DNA of 64,000 bases, taken from positions 1 to 64,000 of the forward strand of contig CAZMGF010000006.1 of assembly GCA_964565765.1 (NCBI GenBank), written 5' to 3'. Below, one piece after another: positions 58,690 to 64,000 of this stretch; within the stretch, counting starts at the first letter, position 1, and every line of letters begins with the position of its first letter. The notes below the pieces were generated by a model that saw only the letters and a list, made by a program, of their open reading frames with translations, had not been told where the DNA came from and searched no databases. The position numbers and the translations under genes were made by a program. Origin of the DNA: Bog-1181 sp964565765. GTDB taxonomy: Bacteria; Oederibacteriota; PGYV01; Palsa-1178.

Positions 58690-59883
58690 ATGAAAAAGAA
58701 TATAATCCTCCTTTTGCTCACGCTGTTTGTCTGCGCCTCCCTGGCGGCGCAGAAGCTTAATATTATGACAACTTCGGGAAAACTTATTACGGGCGAAAAA
58801 ATAGGAAGCGACGACACTTCAATATTTATAAAAACTTCGGACGGCAACGCCGCGACAGTGGCTTTCACACAGATAAAAAAAGTTTTTGACGCAGACACCA
58901 TGAAGGACCTTACAAACGATTACAAGCCCGGCCCGGCAGTACAGCCGGAGGCCGCGGCCGCGCCGGCCGTTTCAGATATTGACCAAAAAAAGCAGGAACT
59001 TGAGGCAAAATTTAAAAGCGGGGACATTTCGCGCCATGAGTATATGAAAGAGCTGGGAAAACTGCTCAAAGGAGCCGGAACGCCGGCGGCCGGAACCGCG
59101 GCAATTCCTGTAAAAACAAACGAGCCGCCCCAGCCCGAGATTCAGTATGAAACCGTGGAAGGCGAATCGGGAACGGCCGAGCTTACTTCGCCGTTCACCA
59201 GAACCGTGCAAAAATATTTCAGCGTTGATATCGATTATCTTACCGTCAACCTGCTGGCGTCGTCCGATAATACAAGGCTTAAACAGACCATGCAAAGCCT
59301 GACAATTGGAACCTATGACGATTCCACCTTTATCTGTTCGTTCGGTTTTGGCGGGGCTGCATATTTGCGGCCCTTTGACTGGTTTGCCATCGGAGGATTT
59401 TATACCACGTCGTTCATTAACCAGAACATGAACGTATTCCGCGGCACCGAGGCCATCACAGGCGGGGACTGGGACCGGTATATGTTTATTGACATGCCCA
59501 CGGCCGCCTACGGTGTGGTATTCAGGTTCATACCCTATTCCTCGGCGGAAGCCACCGGCAAAGACGGAGAGCTGAGCGAGGATTTCGCGTTCGGCATAGA
59601 TATCAGGATAGGAGAGGCAACGCTCGGGTCGCCTTTCGCCGCGGCCAGCATAGTTGACCAGGCTTCGCCGAACCCCTCGAACGTCCTTACCGCGGACCCG
59701 GTTACATACTTCGCCGTGGAACTCAACGTTTGCTCGGAGAGCAATTTTATTAAATTCGCGGCAGGCTACCAGCAATTCATGTTTAACCAGCTCAACAACG
59801 CCGGCAATGTAATGGTGGATTCGGAAGGAAGCATACCTTTTTCAGGACAGGGGTTTTATATAAAGTCGTCGATTATTTTTTAG
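58690..59883 (+). CDS. Secreted barrel-like protein with N-terminal SGKLITG module and SHOCT-like helix
   Basis: About 397 residues. A signal peptide (ending SLAAQK) is followed by a small beta module (TTSGKLITGEKI, TSIFIKTSDGNAATVAF, IKKVFD), like that of the protein at 15031. A SHOCT-like helical hairpin (LEAKFKSGDISRHEYMKELGKLL, about 105-128) follows, then a Pro/Ala linker and a C-terminal beta-rich domain from about residue 170 that ends IKSSIIF, a Phe-final pattern suited to outer-membrane insertion. It starts 1 bp after the PDZ lipoprotein, so the two are co-translated and may form a pair. Role unknown. Confidence 0.7.
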   Translation: MKKNIILLLLTLFVCASLAAQKLNIMTTSGKLITGEKIGSDDTSIFIKTSDGNAATVAFTQIKKVFDADTMKDLTNDYKPGPAVQPEAAAAPAVSDIDQKKQELEAKFKSGDISRHEYMKELGKLLKGAGTPAAGTAAIPVKTNEPPQPEIQYETVEGESGTAELTSPFTRTVQKYFSVDIDYLTVNLLASSDNTRLKQTMQSLTIGTYDDSTFICSFGFGGAAYLRPFDWFAIGGFYTTSFINQNMNVFRGTEAITGGDWDRYMFIDMPTAAYGVVFRFIPYSSAEATGKDGELSEDFAFGIDIRIGEATLGSPFAAASIVDQASPNPSNVLTADPVTYFAVELNVCSESNFIKFAAGYQQFMFNQLNNAGNVMVDSEGSIPFSGQGFYIKSSIIF

Positions 59884-59997
59884 GACAAGAGAGAATACAT
59901 CAAGGCAAATAACAATTGACAATAAATGAGTCGCTGACGCGACTTTATATAAATAAAACAAACTAATAAAAAATTTTTTAAATATTCTCACATGTAA

Positions 59998-60026
59998 TTG
60001 ACCTCACAATGCCATTCTGTTATAAT
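59998..60026 (+). promoter_or_regulatory. Promoter before small leader ORF and beta-propeller protein
   Basis: TTGACC (59998-60003) and TATAAT (60021-60026), spacer 17 bp. The leader to the propeller gene is about 150 nt and contains a 37-codon ORF. Confidence 0.75.
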
Positions 60027-60072
60027 AAAAAAATATATGACTATTGAGACATAATAATATTTAAGGGGTTTT

Positions 60073-60186
60073 ATGAATTGCGAAGAAGTTAAATTCAGCG
60101 CCGGGAGCCGCGCGGAGCGGTTGATGAAGCCGGACTGCATATATAAAAAACAGAAGAATATTAAAATACAATGGAGGGGGAATTGA
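60073..60186 (+). CDS. Candidate 37-residue leader peptide
   Basis: An ATG with AAGGGG 4 nt upstream opens a 37-codon reading frame (starting MNCEEVKFSAG) that ends in a TGA overlapping the TTG start of the next gene (TTGA). It is basic with two Cys. No family is known. The frame could be a leader peptide that couples translation to the downstream gene, or a chance ORF. The overlap, ribosome site and position in a long 5' leader are the support. Confidence 0.4.
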   Translation: MNCEEVKFSAGSRAERLMKPDCIYKKQKNIKIQWRGN

Positions 60187-61394
60187 AAAAAATTTATTTG
60201 CTTTTTTTATTGCTGTCATTCGCTGTTCCTGCTTTTGCATTATCTGAAATGAGCATACCGACTCCAACGCCTACAAGCATACCATTAACCATCATAAAAC
60301 ATTCAAAGGTTCTAAAAATTACCGGTACGGAAAAAGACGAGGCTCTTGGCGTGGCTGTATTAAAAGACGGCAACCTATTTTTTACAGGGACGACAAACGA
60401 TGCGCAAAATGGCTTCGATCAGGTGCTTGCAATGAAGACAACCAGGGAGGGAAAAATTATATGGAAAAAAATGTTTGGAGGTAAATATGAAAGCAGGGCT
60501 GTGTCGGCTGTGGAAACAAACGACGGTTGTCTGGCTATGACCGGAACGTCTGAAAATCAGGCTTTCATTCTGGAGCTTGACAGGAATGGAAACTTTCTTT
60601 GGGAAAAAAAGATCGACAAAGGTTACATAAGGGGCGACGGTCTTGATATTCGCACGGAAGGAGACAATGTGCTGGTTTTGCTTGAGCTTGGAACCGGAGA
60701 CAACTATTTCGGTGCGACAATGATTCCCGGCCTTGTAGTGCTGGATAAAAACGGGGTTATAGTGAAAATGTGTACTTACAGCGGTGATGTATCAATAACG
60801 CCGAAATGCTTCTGCAGTATAGGTTCAGAGGGTTATGCTATTGTATATGAAACAAGGGACGTTTATGGAATCATAAGACTGGGACCGGATATGCTGAAAA
60901 CATGGTCGAAAATATTTGATTATGGAGACGGCAAAATGTTTGATAAGCCAAAAAAAGATATGGTTGATTATACTCTTAATGAGGCATATCGTTTTGATAA
61001 AGCAATACCAATAAGCGGAATAGTTTATTCACCCGCAGAAGGATTGGTAATATGCGCATATGATTATTATTTGACAAGGACTATACTTTATTCAATTGAT
61101 CCTGAAACAGGAGAACATCCGGAAGGCGGCCTGAACGCCCAGCTTACATATAACGCTGAGAATATTTTTGAACAGGGAGGCGGATATATGCTGCAGGGCA
61201 GCACCTCTCCGATAGATGGCAGCGCGGGATATACCACATTTGTAAAGCTTGATGAAAAATTTACTGTGAAAAAGGGGATATGTTACAGAGAACATGAAAG
61301 TATACACGGGTATAAAACGGCTGCTTTTGCCGACGGTGACGATGTGCTATTGTCTTATCAAAACGGGAAAATAACATTTTCTTCGATAAAATAA
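60183..61394 (+). CDS. Secreted beta-propeller-like protein
   Basis: About 403 residues, TTG start following GGAGGGGG. The signal peptide ends near FALSEMS, followed by a short Thr/Pro linker (PTPTPTSIP). The rest is made of repeating strands in a PQQ/NHL/delta-60-like pattern (VAVLKDGNLFFTGTTND, LAMTGTSENQAF, LVVLDKNGVIVK), suggesting a propeller. No catalytic residues are seen. A weak ribosome alternative ATG (60171) overlaps the ribosome site and is rejected. It is co-transcribed with a small leader ORF and is the last gene of the secretome region. Confidence 0.65.
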   Translation: MKKIYLLFLLLSFAVPAFALSEMSIPTPTPTSIPLTIIKHSKVLKITGTEKDEALGVAVLKDGNLFFTGTTNDAQNGFDQVLAMKTTREGKIIWKKMFGGKYESRAVSAVETNDGCLAMTGTSENQAFILELDRNGNFLWEKKIDKGYIRGDGLDIRTEGDNVLVLLELGTGDNYFGATMIPGLVVLDKNGVIVKMCTYSGDVSITPKCFCSIGSEGYAIVYETRDVYGIIRLGPDMLKTWSKIFDYGDGKMFDKPKKDMVDYTLNEAYRFDKAIPISGIVYSPAEGLVICAYDYYLTRTILYSIDPETGEHPEGGLNAQLTYNAENIFEQGGGYMLQGSTSPIDGSAGYTTFVKLDEKFTVKKGICYREHESIHGYKTAAFADGDDVLLSYQNGKITFSSIK

Positions 61395-61552
61395 AAAAAG
61401 GATTCCAGCAAAGGGATTCCGGAGCCAGAGCCTGATTTGAACCTTGATTCTTCGTCAGGCTCAGGATAACCAAGTAGACAACCAGTAATTAGGTCCCTAA
61501 TAGGGACGGTCATTTACTTGGTAAACTTAACTCTTTATTTGCAAAAATACAA

Positions 61553-61581
61553 TTGACTTAAAAACATACAAAATGTATAAT
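61553..61581 (+). promoter_or_regulatory. Promoter before ORF6N remnant
   Basis: TTGACT (61553-61558) and TATAAT (61576-61581), spacer 17 bp. Confidence 0.7.
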
Positions 61582-61621
61582 TTATTAAGTTTAAAACATA
61601 CACCAAGCACAGGGGGGGGAG

Positions 61622-61873
61622 ATGGGTGGTTTGATACCGGTTGAAAATATTGCTCAGAGGATTTACCTGATTCGCGGCCAGAAGGTCATGCTGGCCAGCG
61701 ATCTGGCTGTGTTTTGTGGGGTGGAGACAAAACAACTTAACAGGCAGGTTCACAGGAATGTTGAAAATTTTCCTGAGAATTTTATATTTGCTTTGACAAA
61801 ACAAGAGCATGATTTTCTAAGGTGCCAATTTGGCGCCTTAAACTTGAGGCCGCAAATTGCGACCTCAGACTAA
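61622..61873 (+). pseudogene. ORF6N-domain protein, truncated
   Basis: The 83-residue ORF holds the first part of an ORF6N domain (IYLIRGQKVMLASDLAVFCG, then NFPENFIFALTKQEHDFL). Intact proteins go on to a segment with RYLPYVFTEQGVAML and are about 170 residues or more. Here a stop follows QFGALNLRPQIATSD, and the rest is not recognisable in any frame downstream. ORF6N proteins come from phages and mobile islands, so this is probably a remnant of a foreign gene. Confidence 0.7.
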
Positions 61874-61984
61874 ACGACAAGTCAAAACTTTTGCCAATCG
61901 TGGTTGAATTAGGAGAGACTAGGGGGTATAATAGAGCCGTTGTATTAAGCAAAAATTCGCCAGCGGGGATTAAAAAGGAGCCTT

Positions 61985-62176
61985 ATGTACAAAATTATTA
62001 TCGCGCTTATGTTTTTATTGTTTTTGACCGGCGCCGTGGAAGACGAACAAAACGCCGACTCATCAGGCGGCTGCGCCACCGCGGAAGGCACCGTAATACA
62101 CGCGAATTCACCCGACAGCCAGATGACACCCTCATACTTTAACGGAGACGCGCAAACAATAGAGGACAGAAAATAA
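61985..62176 (+). CDS. Small hypothetical exported peptide
   Basis: A 63-residue ORF with AAGGAG 4 nt before the ATG, a hydrophobic N-terminus (MYKIIIALMFLLFLTGA) and a polar, acidic rest with one Cys (GGCATAEG). It may be a small exported protein, although the lipobox is not clear. No similar protein comes to mind. It lies in the patchy region after the ORF6N remnant. Confidence 0.4.
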   Translation: MYKIIIALMFLLFLTGAVEDEQNADSSGGCATAEGTVIHANSPDSQMTPSYFNGDAQTIEDRK

Positions 62177-62270
62177 CATTAATTAACACTTTTCAGCATC
62201 AGCAGGCAAGATTAAATGCGGTTCGACAGGCTCGCCATGACAGGCCGACAACCTAATAAGGCGGTGGATT

Positions 62271-62792
62271 GTGGGTAAAAATATCGTTTACACAAATGAC
62301 TCCGGCTGGAAATATTATGATGACGGAACCTGGGCCGATGACGACTCCAATACAGGCACTTATAATGGGACAATCAAAAACGGCAAACCCGACGGGGTGT
62401 GGCTGGAATTTTATAAGAACGGGTCCAGATACTCTGAAGAAAATTACAGGGACGGAAAACAGGAAGGCGCCTGGAAATATTATCATGAGAACGGCAACTT
62501 AAGCTGGGAAGGCTCCTTTAAGGGCGGCGCGCAGGAAGGGGAATGGAAAGTGTATTATGCCGGCGGCGGCCTAAAGGCGCAGGGGTACGGTACGGCCGGC
62601 AAGGAAGAAGGGGGCTGGAAATCCTATTATGAGAATGGGAAATTGTGCGAAGAAGGAAATTTCAGGGACGGCAAACAGGAAGGAATATGGAAATATTATT
62701 ATGAAAGTGGAAAATTAAAATGGGAAGGAACATATAGGAACGGAGAGCCGGAAGGCGGCAAGGAATACGGCAAGGAATACGGGGATGAATAA
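62271..62792 (+). CDS. MORN-repeat protein (YwqK-like)
   Basis: A 173-residue GTG-start protein made of about six MORN-like repeats of 23 residues (pattern NGKLCEEGNFRDGKQEGIWKYYYESG), ending in a Gly/Tyr/Glu-rich tail. This resembles the YwqK-like antitoxin-module family found with polymorphic toxins. No toxin gene is adjacent. The repeat identity is high, hinting at recent duplication. The ribosome site AAGGCGG is about 8 bp upstream. Confidence 0.8.
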   Translation: MGKNIVYTNDSGWKYYDDGTWADDDSNTGTYNGTIKNGKPDGVWLEFYKNGSRYSEENYRDGKQEGAWKYYHENGNLSWEGSFKGGAQEGEWKVYYAGGGLKAQGYGTAGKEEGGWKSYYENGKLCEEGNFRDGKQEGIWKYYYESGKLKWEGTYRNGEPEGGKEYGKEYGDE

Positions 62793-62859
62793 TCAGAAAT
62801 TATTAATTGCCTGCCATTTTTTTCTGTGTTAAATTATGCGTATCAAAGGGGGGGGCGCC

Positions 62860-63426
62860 TTGAAAAATTTTAAGATTGCGGCGTGGGTTGTGGTTATCGC
62901 GTTTCTGGCGGGCTGCGTTGGGGATAAGGAAATAAAAAAAGAGGAGGCAACAGCTATGGGTATTTATGATATCAGCGTGAAGGATATGTACAATAAAGAT
63001 GTTTCTCTCTCGGATTACAAAGGAAAAGTTCTTTTAATCGTCAACACGGCCACCCTCTGCGGGTTTACCCCGCAGTATCCCGGGCTTGAGGCGCTTTATA
63101 AAAAGTACTGCGACAGGGGGTTTGAACTGCTTGATTTCCCCTGCAATCAGTTCATGAACCAGGCGCCCGGGACAATCGGGGAGATACACACAACGTGCAC
63201 CACAAGGTTCGGCATCACCTTCGCGCAGTTTGCGAAGATAGATGTGAACGGAGACAATGAATCGCCCCTTTATACTTTCCTGAAAAAAGAAGGGGGCGGC
63301 GGAAATATAGGCTGGAACTTTGTAAAATTTCTTGTGGACAGGAAAGGGAACGTTGTGAAGCGCTTTGATTCGAAGGTGACGCCGGAGCAGATAGGGCCGG
63401 AAATAGAGAAGATAATTAACAACTGA
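62860..63426 (+). CDS. Glutathione peroxidase-like lipoprotein
   Basis: A lipoprotein signal (TTG start, hydrophobic helix, AFLAGC with Cys19) leads into a Cys-type glutathione peroxidase fold: NTATLCGFTPQY (catalytic Cys), the FPCNQF motif and the WNFVKFL motif with conserved Trp and Asn. No Sec codon is needed since a Cys codon is used. The start at TTG 62860 (ribosome site AAAGGGGGGG) is chosen over ATG 62836. It should reduce peroxides at the outer face of the membrane with thioredoxin-like donors. The MsrB lipoprotein at 20604 is a possible functional companion. Confidence 0.88.
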   Translation: MKNFKIAAWVVVIAFLAGCVGDKEIKKEEATAMGIYDISVKDMYNKDVSLSDYKGKVLLIVNTATLCGFTPQYPGLEALYKKYCDRGFELLDFPCNQFMNQAPGTIGEIHTTCTTRFGITFAQFAKIDVNGDNESPLYTFLKKEGGGGNIGWNFVKFLVDRKGNVVKRFDSKVTPEQIGPEIEKIINN

Positions 63427-63444
63427 CAATATCCGGAGGTAAAA

Positions 63445-63876
63445 ATGGAAAATGAAATTGAACCTAAAAAAGATGAAAACGAAGCAGCGTACAAGCCTGT
63501 TGAAGGCAGCGGTGTGAAAAAGGCAATGCCTGCCAGCATTATAACGGCGGTTGCCGGGATATCGGTATATATCCTCCTTTCGATCCTTCTCGTTGTATCC
63601 CTGGCCATGCAGGGGAATATAAAGGCTTCATCCGGAGCGCTCGGGATGATAATATGGGCCATCATCGCCTTCGGCCTGGCTAAAAGGAGCCTTGCCGCGT
63701 GGTGGGGTGCGATGGTTTACAGCATTTTAGGGCTGCTCGGAACGCTTGCCGCGGTATTTATCGGCAAAAGCGGAATTACCATAAGCCAGATACTGCTGGC
63801 GTTGGGCTGCGGCGCGCCGCTGGCAGTGGTTCTCATCGCGATAAACATGAAAAGCGCTAAGGAATACATTAAGTAA
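63445..63876 (+). CDS. Small four-helix membrane protein
   Basis: A 143-residue protein with an acidic 28-residue cytoplasmic head and four hydrophobic segments (PASIITAVAGISVYILLS, LGMIIWAIIAFGLAKRSLAA and others). I do not recognise the family. GGAGG lies upstream of the ATG. The stop overlaps the start of the next gene (TAATG), so translation is coupled. Function unknown. Confidence 0.6.
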   Translation: MENEIEPKKDENEAAYKPVEGSGVKKAMPASIITAVAGISVYILLSILLVVSLAMQGNIKASSGALGMIIWAIIAFGLAKRSLAAWWGAMVYSILGLLGTLAAVFIGKSGITISQILLALGCGAPLAVVLIAINMKSAKEYIK

Positions 63877-64000
63877 TGAACAGCGGCAATTCATTAACCA
63901 GGTTTGAAGCCGTGAATCTTCGGCTTGCCGGTCTCGGCGTCCGCGAGGCTGACCTCACCGAGCAGTTTGTCCATTCGGGCGGCAAAGGCGGGCAGAATGT
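63876..64000 (+). CDS. Release-factor-like GGQ protein (partial, cut by window end)
   Basis: The first 41 residues end in HSGGKGGQNV, the GGQ motif used by class-I release factors to free peptides from tRNA. The very short N-terminus before GGQ shows it lacks the codon-recognition domain, so it is a stand-alone rescue-type or RF-like protein (as in ArfB/YaeJ or RF-H-like families). The gene continues beyond the window. It overlaps the previous stop by one base. Confidence 0.75.
   Translation, partial: MNSGNSLTRFEAVNLRLAGLGVREADLTEQFVHSGGKGGQN

Noticed and set aside
61822..62142. 106-codon ORF continuing from the ORF6N region
   Set aside because: Its sequence does not continue the ORF6N domain, and it overlaps the small peptide gene in another frame. 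It is probably not coding.

Overview
The window reads as a dense, mostly plus-strand stretch of an anaerobic, diderm (two-membrane) bacterium of an uncultured type. Signs of an anaerobe are the 2-oxoacid:ferredoxin oxidoreductase (korAB), several ferredoxin-like proteins, and a PerR-flavodiiron-desulfoferrodoxin-ferritin-rubrerythrin operon. Signs of an outer membrane are beta-barrel-like secreted proteins (one ending in a terminal Phe), many lipoproteins, and very large secreted proteins with alternating-Thr tracts and a FlgD/T9SS-like C-terminal module. That combination reminds me of the Elusimicrobia/Goldbacteria-type candidate phyla, but I cannot prove the taxon from the sequence. I saw no rRNA, tRNA, CRISPR array or transposase. 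The only phage-like item is a broken ORF6N gene.

1-8 kb: a ferredoxin-cupin pair behind a promoter with a striking operator, then a probable extracytosolic flavin electron-transfer locus: NusG-II protein, Gx-transporter/EcfT fusion, a His-bearing membrane protein, an outer-membrane barrel, an FMN-binding (flavinylated) protein and ApbE. An Fe-S-type Rrf2 regulator and a PP-loop ATPase follow. 8-13 kb: DUF1646 and ClC transporters, then an ArsR-ferredoxin-thioredoxin-YeiH operon. 12-17 kb: an esterase, a YbjQ protein, SUI1 overlapping a sigma factor, an outer-membrane protein, an anti-sigma factor with a Cys-rich tail and a small exported Cys-rich protein. 17-28 kb: aldo/keto reductase, radical SAM plus a PPOX-UbiA fusion (probable quinone step), lipoprotein MsrB, CopZ/CopA, a flavin-dependent oxidoreductase and a two-component system.

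28-41 kb is core metabolism: the PerR oxygen-defence operon, korA/korB, a 1-Cys peroxiredoxin, the oxidative pentose phosphate operon (tkt-gnd-zwf-pgl) and an iron alcohol dehydrogenase. 41-43.6 kb holds a small hypothetical, a minus-strand Gfo/Idh/MocA oxidoreductase and a DUF169 protein. 43.8-61.4 kb is a surface/secretome region: two giant secreted proteins sharing a nearly identical C-terminal module, a tandem-domain lipoprotein on the minus strand, barrel-like proteins, a PDZ lipoprotein and HU. 61.5-64 kb is small and patchy: ORF6N remnant, MORN protein, exported glutathione peroxidase, a membrane protein and the start of a GGQ release-factor-like gene cut by the window edge.

Two families of short palindromic repeats sit in gaps just upstream of genes: a 90-106 bp element with perfect 16-bp terminal inverted repeats (2 copies), and a REP-like hairpin (4 copies). 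Both show paired changes in their stems. No single locus is proven to be a new system. The strongest candidates for a second look are the flavin electron-transfer locus with its transporter fusion, the Cys-rich sigma/anti-sigma neighbourhood, the radical SAM/PPOX-UbiA pair, and the two repeat families.
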